From positions 1-21,313 of the forward strand of contig JACCTQ010000097.1 of assembly GCA_013812265.1 (NCBI GenBank): a DNA stretch of 21,313 bases, written 5' to 3'. Made by a program: the position numbers and the translations under genes. Positions 8,370 through 16,386 of this stretch are shown here, piece by piece. This DNA is from Actinomycetota bacterium (GTDB lineage Bacteria; Actinomycetota; Thermoleophilia; Gaiellales; Gaiellaceae). Below the pieces are notes generated by a model that had not been told where the DNA came from, did no database searches, and was given only the letters and a program-made list of their open reading frames with translations. Each line of letters opens with the position of its first letter. Within the stretch, counting starts at the first letter, position 1.

Positions 8370-9448
8370 GGTCCGGCCGCGGCCGGCAGCGTGAATGAGA
8401 TCCGCGCGCCGCCCCCGGGCCGCGGTTCCGCCCAGATGCGCCCGCCTTGCGCCTCGACGAGCCCCCGCGCTATGGCGAGGCCGAGGCCTGCACCGCTCCC
8501 CCGCCCGGATGGCCGCGCAGGGTCGGCTCGCCAGAAACGGTCGAAGATCCGCTTCGCGGACCCCGGGGGAAGGCCTTCCCCGGTATCTTCGACTGTCACC
8601 TGTACCTCTTTCGGTAGGCGCTCGAGCAGCACGGCGACCGACCCGTCGGATGGGGTGTGACGCAGTGCGTTCGTGAGCAGGTTGTAGAGCACGCGTTCGA
8701 CCTGCTCGGGGGCACAGCGCGCGGCCGGCACGGGCTGGATGCGCGTCTGCAGTGTGATGTTCCGGGCCGCCGCTTCGGCCTCGACACCGCGTAGACACCC
8801 CCGGACGAGCTCCGGGAGGTTGGTTTCCTCGAGCTCGAGCGTCAACGCGCCGGCATCCACTCGGGCGAGCTCGAACAGATCATCGACGAGCGAGCTGAGC
8901 TTGTGCGTCTGCTCCTGGAGGGCGGGCAGGTAGCGCTCCATCGGAGCCAGCCCGTCCTCGAGTGCCTCGAGCATGGCCTGTATCGATGCAAGCGGCGTCC
9001 TCAGATCGTGACTGGCCCACGCGACGAGCTGTCGCCGGGCGTCGAACAGCGTCTCCAGCCGGCCGGCCATCTCGTTGAACGAGCGCGCGAGCTCGGTCAG
9101 CTCCCTGGGGCCGGCCTCTGACGCCCGGCTGGTGAGCTCGCCCCGCGCCAGGCCCGACGCGGCCGACTGCAGGCGCTCGATCGTGCTCATGATCGTGGCT
9201 GCGATGAGGAGCGAGGCGCCGAGAGCCACGGTCGAGGACGCTGCCACGACGGCGAGCACGATCAGGTCGTGGCGCGAGTCGAACATCACGAGGCCGCCGA
9301 CCAGCACGCCGACGAGCGGAAGCAGCGTGCTGAGCAGCGCGAGTGCGAGCAGTTGCAGACGAAGCGAGGGCAACCGTCGTAGCCCGAGGGCGAACGCGAC
9401 GGCGGTCGACCCGATCGCCACCGCCATGATCACCGCGAACGCGATCAC
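8366..9448 (-). CDS. two-component sensor histidine kinase
   Basis: Membrane histidine kinase of 360 residues. The start is GTG at 9448-9446, overlapping the regulator's TGA by four bases (GTGA). Three hydrophobic segments (about 2-22, 33-55, 62-86) come first with only short loops, so there is no sizeable extracellular sensor domain. A HAMP-like region (about 85-137) follows. The HisKA motif is ASHDLRTPLASIQAML with H147 as phospho-acceptor. The ATPase domain has N box NLLTNALRHTP (256-266), D288 in EDTGEGLPPG and GSGAGLGLAIARG (317-329). The longer frame running up to 10207 reads out of phase through the regulator and is not real. The signal is unknown and may be sensed within the membrane. 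Confidence 0.93.
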   Translation of the reverse strand: MIAFAVIMAVAIGSTAVAFALGLRRLPSLRLQLLALALLSTLLPLVGVLVGGLVMFDSRHDLIVLAVVAASSTVALGASLLIAATIMSTIERLQSAASGLARGELTSRASEAGPRELTELARSFNEMAGRLETLFDARRQLVAWASHDLRTPLASIQAMLEALEDGLAPMERYLPALQEQTHKLSSLVDDLFELARVDAGALTLELEETNLPELVRGCLRGVEAEAAARNITLQTRIQPVPAARCAPEQVERVLYNLLTNALRHTPSDGSVAVLLERLPKEVQVTVEDTGEGLPPGSAKRIFDRFWRADPARPSGRGSGAGLGLAIARGLVEAQGGRIWAEPRPGGGARISFTLPAAAGP

Positions 9449-10143
9449 GGTACGAACCGGTAGCCGACGCCCCAGACGGTCTCGAGAAAGCGGGGACGGG
9501 ACGGCATGTCCTCGATCTTCTCGCGCAGCCTCCGCATGTGTACCGTCACGGTGCCCGTGTCCAGGGCCGCTTCGTACCCCCATACGCGATCCATCAGCTG
9601 GTCGCGCGAGAACACCTGACGCGGGTGGCTCGCCATGAACCACAGCAGGTCGAACTCCTTCGCGGTCAGCTGCACGTGCTGCCCGTTGACGACTACGTCG
9701 TGCGTGCCGGCGTCGATCGTCAGACCGTCGAAGGCAAGGCTCTTCGCGGCTATCGTCGTGGGAGTGGTCCGACGCAGCACCGTTCGGACGCGCGCCGCCA
9801 GCTCGCGTGGCGAGAACGGCTTCGTGATGTAGTCGTCCGCACCGATCTCGAGCCCGACGATGCGGTCCGTCTCCTCTCCCCGCGCGGTCAACATGATCAC
9901 CGGCACATCGGATCGTGCACGGATCCAACGACAGAGCGCGAGACCGTCGATGCCCGGCAGCATCAGATCCAGCACGACGAGGCTGGGCGGATCCGTCTCG
10001 ATCAGCTCGCGGGCGCGCCTGCCGTCCGCTGCCTCGAGCGTCCGGTAGCCCTCGCGACGCAAATATCGAACGACCACCTCGCGCACGATCGGCTCGTCGT
10101 CGACGACCAGAACGCTGGATTTCGTCTCTGAGTTCGTGCTCAT
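9445..10143 (-). CDS. OmpR/PhoB-family response regulator
   Basis: DNA-binding response regulator of 232 residues, partner of the overlapping kinase. The receiver domain (about 11-124) has D15-D16, phospho-acceptor D59 (VLDLMLPG), T86 and K108 (ITKPF). The winged-helix effector domain follows (LTAKEFDLLWFMASHP, then VTVHMRRLREKIE and VWGVGYRFVP). I choose the ATG at 10143-10141 because GAGGTG lies just upstream and it gives a short lead (MSTNSETKSS) before VLVVDDE. Longer frames run into mutY. The pair sits on the minus strand between ispF and gltX-like genes, where Firmicutes have no insert. Targets are unknown. Confidence 0.95.
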   Translation of the reverse strand: MSTNSETKSSVLVVDDEPIVREVVVRYLRREGYRTLEAADGRRARELIETDPPSLVVLDLMLPGIDGLALCRWIRARSDVPVIMLTARGEETDRIVGLEIGADDYITKPFSPRELAARVRTVLRRTTPTTIAAKSLAFDGLTIDAGTHDVVVNGQHVQLTAKEFDLLWFMASHPRQVFSRDQLMDRVWGYEAALDTGTVTVHMRRLREKIEDMPSRPRFLETVWGVGYRFVP

Positions 10144-10232
10144 TTTCACCTCGAACCGAATCCACTGTAGGGACTCCAGGTGCGGGTCGCCTGCCGCCGA
10201 GCGACATTTAGGGGAACCGTAAGGTTCGCCGG
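10144..10232 (-). promoter_or_regulatory. leader region of the regulator-kinase operon
   Basis: 89-base gap between mutY and the regulator. Read on the minus strand, GAGGTG precedes the ATG by three bases. TACAGT (10169-10164) is a possible -10, with no good -35 partner. A 5-bp inverted repeat GAACC-GTAA-GGTTC lies at 10214-10227 and might be an operator. The support is weak. Confidence 0.3.
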
Positions 10233-10949
<717 letters not shown>

Positions 10950-11016
10950 GAGGGTGAGTCTACGATTCCATGCCGGGCGGTCGCGGGCGGACCTCCGCGC
11001 GTCCTACACTGAGAGC
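10950..11016. promoter_or_regulatory. divergent promoter region, mutY and gltX-like gene
   Basis: 67 bases between two divergent start codons. On the plus strand TACACT (11005-11010) is followed by six bases and then ATG 11017. On the minus strand TAGACT (10962-10957) is followed by seven bases and then the mutY ATG at 10949. Neither gene shows a clear Shine-Dalgarno sequence, so both transcripts may be leaderless. No convincing -35 is seen for either. Confidence 0.5.
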
Positions 11017-12072
11017 ATGGTCAAGGTTCGTTTCGCCCCCAGCCCGACGGGGTCGCTCCAGCTCGGCAACGCGCTCACGGCGGTCGCCAACCGCTCGTTC
11101 GCCGATCGCCACAGCGGCGTCATGCTGCTGCGGATCGACGACACCGACGCAGCCCGGTCGACGCGCGAAAGTGCGGACGGGATTATGCGAGACCTCGAAT
11201 GGCTAGGTATTCCGTACGAGGAGGGACCGGTGTGTCAGACCGGTCGCATCGAAGCTCATCGTGCAGCCGCCGGCCGCCTCCTGGAAGCTGGTCGGGCATT
11301 CGAGGACGGCGGTACCGTCCGCTTCGATGCCGAAAGGCGTCCGACGCTCCTTCGGTCCGACGGATCGCCCACCTACCACCTTGCGAGCGTGGTCGACGAC
11401 GCCGAGCTCGGCGTGACCCACGTGATCCGTGGCAAGGATCACCTCGCGAACACTCCGCTCCACGTGGCCCTGGCGGAAGCGCTCGGGCTCGAGCCGCCGG
11501 AGTTCTTGCACCACGGCTTGATCCTCGCCGAAGACGGGCACAAGCTTTCGAAGCGGCACGGCCTCTCGTCGGTGGCCGATCTGCGCGAGTCCGGAGTGCC
11601 AGCGGAGGCCGTGCGGGCTTACCTCGTAGAGCTCGGACTTCCGCGCGGAGACGTTCACCTCGATCTCGCACGGCTCCGCCGGCTGTCGCTGGATGCGATC
11701 AGCGCCATGTCCGACGCGGAGTTCTCGGCGAGAGTGGGGGCCCCCGCCGCGCTCGGCCCTGCGCTCAGGGGCGCGCATGATCTGAACGAAGCCCGCGAGC
11801 TGGCCCGCGCGCTGCTCGAGCCGGAGGCCGTGCAGCTCGGCGCGGCCGCCCGACCGACACTCGAGTCCTTTCGGGAGCTTCGGGAGGCGGCGAACGGCCG
11901 GCTGGGCGAGGAGGCGTCCCGCGCGCTCGTCAAGGCAGTGAAGGCAGCCGGCGGCGACCTGCGCACGCTGCGCCTCGCACTGACCGGGCGCGAGCGCGGC
12001 CCCGAGCTCTGGACCGTCGTCGCGGGGCTCCCGCGCGACGACGCGCTGCGAAGAGTCGATGCGGCTCTATAA
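11017..12072 (+). CDS. reduced glutamyl-tRNA synthetase homologue
   Basis: Class Ic glutamyl-tRNA synthetase family, clear from APSPTGSL, RIDDTDAARSTRES, LLRSDGSPTYHLASVVDDAELGVTHVIRG and KLSKRHG (K176). It has only 351 residues against about 470-490 for GluRS. The start is ATG 11017, preceded by TACACT-N6. Three oddities are visible. The HIGH motif reads Q15-L-G-N, with Gln for the first His. The connective region between GGTVRFD and LLRSDG is very short, with no zinc-binding cysteines. Lys replaces the usual Glu in RGEDH (RGKDH). The anticodon-binding part is also short. It is not a GluQ-RS (YadB), whose motifs differ. It could be the cell's GluRS in reduced form, or a paralogue with another role. 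The 3' end overlaps cysS by 14 bases. Confidence 0.85.
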   Translation: MVKVRFAPSPTGSLQLGNALTAVANRSFADRHSGVMLLRIDDTDAARSTRESADGIMRDLEWLGIPYEEGPVCQTGRIEAHRAAAGRLLEAGRAFEDGGTVRFDAERRPTLLRSDGSPTYHLASVVDDAELGVTHVIRGKDHLANTPLHVALAEALGLEPPEFLHHGLILAEDGHKLSKRHGLSSVADLRESGVPAEAVRAYLVELGLPRGDVHLDLARLRRLSLDAISAMSDAEFSARVGAPAALGPALRGAHDLNEARELARALLEPEAVQLGAAARPTLESFRELREAANGRLGEEASRALVKAVKAAGGDLRTLRLALTGRERGPELWTVVAGLPRDDALRRVDAAL

Positions 12073-13351
12073 CTCGCTCACGCGCACGAGGGAGGAGCTT
12101 CCGCCCGCCCCCGGCCCGATTCGGATGTACGTCTGCGGCTCAACCGTGTACCAGCGCATCCATGTTGGCAACTCGAGACCGTTCGTTCTGGCCATGTGGG
12201 TCAAGCGCTGGCTCGAGAGCCAGGGTTACGTCGTCAGGCTGGTTCACAACATCACAGACGTCGATGACCATGTCTACGAGGAGGCGGCGAAACAGGGGAT
12301 CGACAGCCGCGTCCTCGCCGACCGGGCGACAGCTTGGTTCTTCGAGGACACGAACGATCTCGGTCTGGGGCGGCCCGACGTCGAGCCCCGCGCGAGCGAG
12401 ACGATTCCCGAGATCATTGCGCTCGTCCGAGAGCTCATCGGGCGCGAGCTCGCCTACGAATCGCAAGGCGATGTGTACTTTCGGGTCGCGCGCTTCGGGG
12501 AGTACGGGCGTCTCTCAGGCGCGCAGCTAGAGGACATGATCGCTCAGGAGCCGAGCGAGCTGAAGGAAGATCAGCGTGATTTCGCTCTATGGAAGTCGCA
12601 GAAGGCACACGAGGACGCGGCGTGGGATTCGCCGTGGGGTCTGGGACGGCCGGGGTGGCACATCGAATGCTCGGCGATGGCCGAGAAGTACCTCGGGCCA
12701 GATTTCGAGCTTCACGGCGGCGGCAACGACCTCCGTTTCCCGCATCACGAGAACGAGCTCGCCCAGTCACTCGGCGCCGGCCGTCCCTTCGCGCGCGTCT
12801 GGATGCACAACGGAATGCTCCAGCTCGACGCGGAGAAGATGTCGAAGTCGCTCGGGAACGTCGTCACGCTCCGAAACGTTCTCGACGTCTGGGGGCGGGA
12901 GGCGCTCTTGCTGTTCCACCTGAGTGGTCACTGGCGGCAGCCGGTGGATTTCAACGACGAAGTGATGGCACAGGCGGCTGCTCAAGCCGAGAGCCTGCGA
13001 AACGCGTTCCGGTCGCCCGGAGCCCCTGGTCGGGAGGAAGAGTTTCGTGCCTTCGAGAAGGCCCTGAACGACGACTTCAACACGCCCCAGGCCCTGGCCG
13101 TGCTGCACGAGTGGCGACGCGAGCAGAAGGTCGGTCTCATGAGGCGAGGGCTAGAGGTCTTCGGCCTTGCCTCCCTCGCCGTGCCAGACACCGCGCCTTC
13201 GGATGTTCAGCGGCTTGCACACGAGCGACAGGCTGCTCGCGACGCCAGGCAATTTGCGCAAGCCGATGAGCTCCGAGACCAGATCGAGGCGGCGGGCTGG
13301 GAGGTACGCGACGCGACGGGCGGCTTCGAGCTCGTTCCCAGGCCGGGGTGA
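12059..13351 (+). CDS. cysS: cysteinyl-tRNA synthetase
   Basis: Charges tRNA-Cys in the cytoplasm. It has 430 residues, slightly shorter than E. coli CysRS. The HIGH motif is H35-V-G-N and KMSKS is at 260-264. The zinc ligands are C26 (MYVCGSTVY), C204 (WHIECSAMAEKYLG), H229 and E233 (FPHHENE), the same spacing as in E. coli. The C-terminal helical domain ends with HERQAARDARQFAQADELRD. The ATG at 12059 lies inside the 3' end of the gltX-like gene. The TGA stop overlaps the next gene's GTG (13348-13351). This is the full MSH-independent CysRS, not the ligase MshC. No cysE lies between gltX and cysS, unlike Bacillus. Confidence 0.97.
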   Translation: MRLYNSLTRTREELPPAPGPIRMYVCGSTVYQRIHVGNSRPFVLAMWVKRWLESQGYVVRLVHNITDVDDHVYEEAAKQGIDSRVLADRATAWFFEDTNDLGLGRPDVEPRASETIPEIIALVRELIGRELAYESQGDVYFRVARFGEYGRLSGAQLEDMIAQEPSELKEDQRDFALWKSQKAHEDAAWDSPWGLGRPGWHIECSAMAEKYLGPDFELHGGGNDLRFPHHENELAQSLGAGRPFARVWMHNGMLQLDAEKMSKSLGNVVTLRNVLDVWGREALLLFHLSGHWRQPVDFNDEVMAQAAAQAESLRNAFRSPGAPGREEEFRAFEKALNDDFNTPQALAVLHEWRREQKVGLMRRGLEVFGLASLAVPDTAPSDVQRLAHERQAARDARQFAQADELRDQIEAAGWEVRDATGGFELVPRPG

Positions 13352-14064
13352 CGCGCGACCTCGTCTACGGTCGCCGCGCTGTACGTGAGGCGCTGCGCGG
13401 ACGTCGGGAGGTACTCGAGCTCTGGGTGGGTGAGCGCGCGCTCGCGGTGGAGGCTTGGCTTCACGAGCCGCTTTCCGTGCGCGTGCAGGTAAAACCCGAG
13501 CGCGAGTTGACCGAAGCGGCCGGAACCCGCGACCACCAGGGAACGGTCGCGTGGTGCGAGCCGTACCGCTACGGCGACGCCCGGGAGCTTGCCGCGGGGG
13601 AGCGCCCTCTACTGGTGTGCCTCGACCAGGTGAGCGATCCGCGCAACCTGGGCGCCGTCTGCCGAAGCGCTGAAGGCGCGGGCGCGACCGGCGTCGTCCT
13701 GCCGGCCCACGGCTCGGCCCGTGTGACCGCCGCGGTGTGCCGCTCCTCCGCCGGGGCGATCGAGCACCTTCCCGTCGCTGTGGTCACCAATCTGGCGCGC
13801 TACCTCGCCGACGTGAAAAGCCAGGAGCTCTGGGTCTACGGCGCCACCGGAGAGGCCTCGACCTCGATGTGGCAGAGCGATCTGACCGGAGGGGTCGCCC
13901 TCGTGTTCGGGGCGGAGGGGAGGGGATTGCGCCCGCTCGTGCGCCGCACGTGCGACGCCGAGGTGGCGATCCCGCTACACGGGCGAATCCAGTCGCTCAA
14001 CGTGAGCGTCGCCGCGGCGGTGCTCCTGTTCGAGGCGAGGCGACAACGGAGCTTCGGTGAGTGA
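13348..14064 (+). CDS. rlmB: TrmH/SpoU-family 23S rRNA 2'-O-methyltransferase (RlmB type)
   Basis: SPOUT-class RNA ribose methyltransferase of 238 residues, probably modifying G2251 of 23S rRNA as RlmB does in E. coli. The N-terminal substrate-binding domain starts VYGRRAVREALRGRR. The three SpoU motifs are present: LDQVSDPRNLGAVCRSAEGAG, then LVFGAEGRGLRPLVRRTC, then IPLHGRIQSLNVSVAAAVL with the knot-forming SLNVS. The GTG at 13348 overlaps the cysS stop, and the 3' end overlaps the NYN gene by eight bases. In Bacillus an mrnC gene usually sits between cysS and rlmB; it is absent here, as in mycobacteria. The exact methylated nucleotide is inferred from the family. Confidence 0.92.
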   Translation: MTRDLVYGRRAVREALRGRREVLELWVGERALAVEAWLHEPLSVRVQVKPERELTEAAGTRDHQGTVAWCEPYRYGDARELAAGERPLLVCLDQVSDPRNLGAVCRSAEGAGATGVVLPAHGSARVTAAVCRSSAGAIEHLPVAVVTNLARYLADVKSQELWVYGATGEASTSMWQSDLTGGVALVFGAEGRGLRPLVRRTCDAEVAIPLHGRIQSLNVSVAAAVLLFEARRQRSFGE

Positions 14065-14491
14065 GCCGACGCTGTACCTGTTCGACGGCTACAACCTGTT
14101 GAACGCCGGGGAGTTCGCTGACGTCCGAGCGCTTCGCGACGAGCTGGCGAGCTTCGTGGCCCTGCGCGGCGCGCGCGGCGTGCTGGTCTTCGACGGCGTG
14201 GGCACGGACGAGTCGCACGGGCCGCTCGAAGTCGTCTATGCCCTGAACGCCGATGCGGTGCTGGAACGGCTTGCCGCCGCGCATCGAGGACGTGAGCAAG
14301 TCCTGCTTGTGTCCTCGGACGCAGCGGTCCGGGGCACGTCGGGGCAGGAGGTCATGAAGCGGAGCTCCAAGGCATTTGCACGAGAACTACGGCCGGCCGG
14401 CCATCGTGAGCCGGCCCGCTCCCGGATCGGTGACAGAGTCGATTCGGAGACGGCGAAACGTCTCGACGACCTGCGCCGCCGCCGCTCGTAG
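14057..14491 (+). CDS. YacP-like NYN-domain ribonuclease
   Basis: NYN/PIN-fold protein of 144 residues, related to B. subtilis YacP (Rae1), a ribosome-dependent endoribonuclease. The family motifs are YLFDGYNLLNAG at the start with its catalytic Asp, LVFDGVG, NADAVLERL, and VLLVSSDAAVRGTSGQEVMKRSSKAFARELR. In the third motif (usually ADD-x-IE) the second acidic residue is Ala here, so activity may be altered. I choose GTG 14057 because it gives MSEPTLYLFDGYN. It overlaps rlmB by eight bases. The position between rlmB and sigH matches yacP in Bacillus. A role in mRNA or rRNA turnover is inferred from the family. Confidence 0.87.
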   Translation: MSEPTLYLFDGYNLLNAGEFADVRALRDELASFVALRGARGVLVFDGVGTDESHGPLEVVYALNADAVLERLAAAHRGREQVLLVSSDAAVRGTSGQEVMKRSSKAFARELRPAGHREPARSRIGDRVDSETAKRLDDLRRRRS

Positions 14492-14502
14492 CAGTCGGCT
14501 TG

Positions 14503-14531
14503 TTGTAAATCCTTGACAAGATTGCTATGGT
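14503..14531 (+). promoter_or_regulatory. predicted sigH promoter
   Basis: TTGTAA (14503-14508), 17 bases, then TATGGT (14526-14531), four of six matches each. A perfect TTGACA also lies at 14513-14518 but has no good -10 at normal spacing. The A/T-rich patch falls in the 101-base gap between the NYN gene and sigH. The implied 5' UTR of about 55 bases holds a small stem GATCG-GCGCT-CGATC (14552-14566). Confidence 0.5.
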
Positions 14532-14592
14532 CTCCCTCAACCTTAGCCTGAGATCGGCGCTCGATCATACGGCGAGGGTCCGGTAAAAGCTC

Positions 14593-15267
14593 ATGAAAGC
14601 TCTTCGCAGCCACTCATCTCCGCCGTCGTATTCGCCACAGAAAGCTCAACGTGAGCTTGAGGATCTACAGCTGGCCCTCAAGGCACGGAACGGAGACGAG
14701 CAGGCTCTCGATCAGCTGATCCGGCGCTACACGGGCTTCGTCCGGCTGAAGGCGAGCTCGTACTTCCTCGCCGGCGGCGAGTCCGAGGATCTGCTGCAGG
14801 AGGGGCTGATCGGCCTCTACAAGGCGGTACGGGATTTTCGCCCGGAAATGGAGACCTCGTTCCGGAGCTTCGCGGAGCTCTGCGTGACGCGGCAGATCAT
14901 CACGGCCATCAAGACGGCGACCCGCTTCAAGCACGCGCCGCTGAACACGTACGTCTCCTTCAGCCATACGCCCACCGGCCAGGAGTCGGAGAGCGACTGC
15001 ACGTTGGGCGACGCGCTACCCGGCCCGGGCGTGGACGACCCGTCGGTGTGCGTGATCTCGACCGAGGAGCTCCAGAGCCTCGTCTTCACGCTAGGCACGG
15101 GCCTCTCCAAGCTGGAGTCCGACGCGCTCCGCATGTACCTCGAGGGATCGTCCTACGAGGAGATGGCCGAGGCGCTCGGCTGCGACACGAAGACGATCGA
15201 TAACGCGCTCCAGCGGGTCAAGCGCAAGATCCTGACGCACCAGCAGTCGCGCCAGGTTCTGCAGTAA
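14593..15267 (+). CDS. sigH: RNA polymerase sigma factor, SigH (sigma-30) type
   Basis: Sigma-70 family factor of 224 residues. Region 2 contains QLIRRYTGFVRLKASSYFL and SEDLLQEGLIGLYKAVRDF, then ETSFRSFAELCVTRQIITAI for promoter melting and -10 recognition. Region 4 is LSKLESDALRMYLEG followed by the helix-turn-helix SYEEMAEALGCDTKTIDNAL. There is no region 1.1 or 3. The length, motifs and position after yacP match Bacillus SigH, the transition-state and sporulation sigma. Sporulation cannot be inferred from this alone. No anti-sigma factor gene is adjacent. The start is ATG 14593. The 3' end is overlapped by the opposite-strand endonuclease pseudogene in its restored frame. Confidence 0.92.
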   Translation: MKALRSHSSPPSYSPQKAQRELEDLQLALKARNGDEQALDQLIRRYTGFVRLKASSYFLAGGESEDLLQEGLIGLYKAVRDFRPEMETSFRSFAELCVTRQIITAIKTATRFKHAPLNTYVSFSHTPTGQESESDCTLGDALPGPGVDDPSVCVISTEELQSLVFTLGTGLSKLESDALRMYLEGSSYEEMAEALGCDTKTIDNALQRVKRKILTHQQSRQVLQ

Positions 15268-15729
15268 GCGGCAAAGTCGCTACCCGCTCGCCGGCGGTGA
15301 CCGGGCGGACCGCGACCGAGCCGATCTCGTAGTCGGCGGCGAAGCGGATGCGCAGCCGCTGGTTGTTCTTCGGCGGCTCAACCCGCAGTGCACCTTCGCG
15401 CCTCGGTGGAAGGCGGTCGATCGGAATGAGATAGACGCCATCCGTTTCGGGACAGTGGACGGCGAAAAGGTCACCTCATCCCTGTAGTCGCGACGAACGA
15501 CTCGAGGGTTCGGATGATGCCCGTAGGTACTGCAGACGGCGAAGCGAACCGCGCCCTGTCGCAGCCGCCCGGTTTTACACTGGACGCGGGCGAGGCGCAC
15601 GCCATCGTCAATAACGAGGTCGTAGCGCGTGTTCTCTCCGAACGGAACAAGAACCGAAAATCCAGCCTCCTGCAGAGCGAGCATCACCGCGAGGGCTGTT
15701 CGATCGCCAATAGCCTTTGGATGTTCCAT
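15218..15729 (-). pseudogene. frameshifted PD-(D/E)XK endonuclease-family gene
   Basis: Starts at ATG 15729 with MEHPKAIGDRTALAVM and continues through SVLVPFGENTRYDLVIDDG and VQCKTGRLRQGAVRF, a PD-(D/E)XK core (YDLVID then QxK) of the family linked to group I intron homing endonucleases. After RRDYRDEV (to about 15472) the frame turns into Arg/Ser-rich sequence and stops at TAG 15282-15280. One frame over, the expected family sequence resumes: DLFAVHCPETDGVYL, LRVEPPKNNQRLRIRF and AADYEIG, ending at TGA 15220-15218, inside sigH. One base is missing near 15465-15474, either from the TTTT run or before GACC. It could be a real mutation or a sequencing error. The restored product would be about 170 residues. 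Confidence 0.85.
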
Positions 15730-15778
15730 GTTGTCAAGAGTGTAAACCCAGCCTCGGATGGACTACCATGCGGCGGGC
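15730..15778. promoter_or_regulatory. divergent promoter region, endonuclease gene and tRNA-Thr
   Basis: Minus strand: TACACT (15744-15739), nine bases before the endonuclease ATG. Plus strand: TACCAT (15764-15769), ten bases before the tRNA 5' end, with a weak -35 match (TGTAAA, 15741-15746) at 17-base spacing. The minus -10 and plus -35 would overlap. Confidence 0.4.
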
Positions 15779-15851
15779 GCCGGAGTAGCTCAGCTGGTAG
15801 AGCAAGCCCCTTGTAAGGGCTAGGCCGTCGGTTCGAGTCCGACCTCCGGCT
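15779..15851 (+). tRNA. tRNA-Thr (anticodon UGU)
   Basis: Complete cloverleaf of 73 bases. Acceptor GCCGGAG pairs with CTCCGGC, discriminator T. The D arm is GCTC/GAGC with loop AGCTGGTA. The anticodon stem AGCCC/GGGCT carries the loop CTTGTAA, anticodon TGT at 15812-15814, which reads ACA and related Thr codons. The variable loop is AGGCC. The T arm is GTCGG-TTCGAGT-CCGAC. The CCA end is not encoded. No intron interrupts it. It is isolated, with no other tRNA nearby. Confidence 0.97.
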
Positions 15852-15864
15852 CTCTTCACCGACG

Positions 15865-16386
15865 CTAGGCGCAGCCCTCCACGTACCGAACCGCGCGGCT
15901 TCCGAATGCGATCTCCGTGACCCGGCCACGCGGCGACACGTCGAATCGCAGCTCCCACCGCGGCCTGCTCGGGCTTCGCAAGAAGTAGTCGCGCGCGCCG
16001 GGCGTGTACTTGTTCAGGCGCGATCCCAGGCGGAAGCCGTATGCCTTCCGAAGCGCTCCCACGGTGGAGCCGATCCGGATCCCGGCCGGCGTAACGGCGC
16101 CCTTCCTGAACCAGACGGCGCCGAAGCGGCCGTTCTCGAATAGCGCGTAGCCGGACATGCCGCCTCGGCGGACGCTGGCGGTCGCGCATCCCGATCCCAG
16201 TGAGCGATCGAGCCGCAGCTTCACCCCCCAACGTGCGTCGACCTGCGCCACGGTCATACCCGGGCGAACTCCTCCCACACCCTGCAGAGTCATTTTCGCC
16301 GGGAGAGCGCGGACACTCGCGCCGACCACCGGCGCACAAGCAGCGGCCGTGACGAGAACGACGCTCGTGAACAGCAATCTCCTCAT
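15865..16386 (-). CDS. secreted protein with two GxRxGxT repeats
   Basis: Hypothetical exported protein of 173 residues. The N-terminus MRRLLFTSVVLVTAAAC is a signal peptide. C17 could serve as a lipobox cysteine, though the residues before it (AAA) fit poorly, so cleavage near VGA-S is also possible. Two copies of a 16-residue motif are visible: G39-VRPGMTVAQVDARWG and G102-IRIGSTVGALRKAYG, with Gly, Arg, Gly, Thr, Val and Gly in the same places. Such repeats resemble BamE/SmpA-like or beta-lactamase-inhibitor-like modules. C67 and C172 may form a disulfide. TACGGT lies six bases before the ATG at 16386, so the mRNA may be leaderless. No function is known to me. Confidence 0.75.
   Translation of the reverse strand: MRRLLFTSVVLVTAAACAPVVGASVRALPAKMTLQGVGGVRPGMTVAQVDARWGVKLRLDRSLGSGCATASVRRGGMSGYALFENGRFGAVWFRKGAVTPAGIRIGSTVGALRKAYGFRLGSRLNKYTPGARDYFLRSPSRPRWELRFDVSPRGRVTEIAFGSRAVRYVEGCA

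Noticed and set aside
9449..10207. One long minus-strand frame of 613 codons joining kinase and upstream sequence
   Set aside because: Upstream of 9448 it reads out of phase through the response regulator, whose own frame is clearly coding.
15779..15851. Possibility that the nearby homing-endonuclease-type gene marks a group I intron in the tRNA
   Set aside because: The tRNA-Thr is continuous with a normal 7-base anticodon loop; no intron is present.
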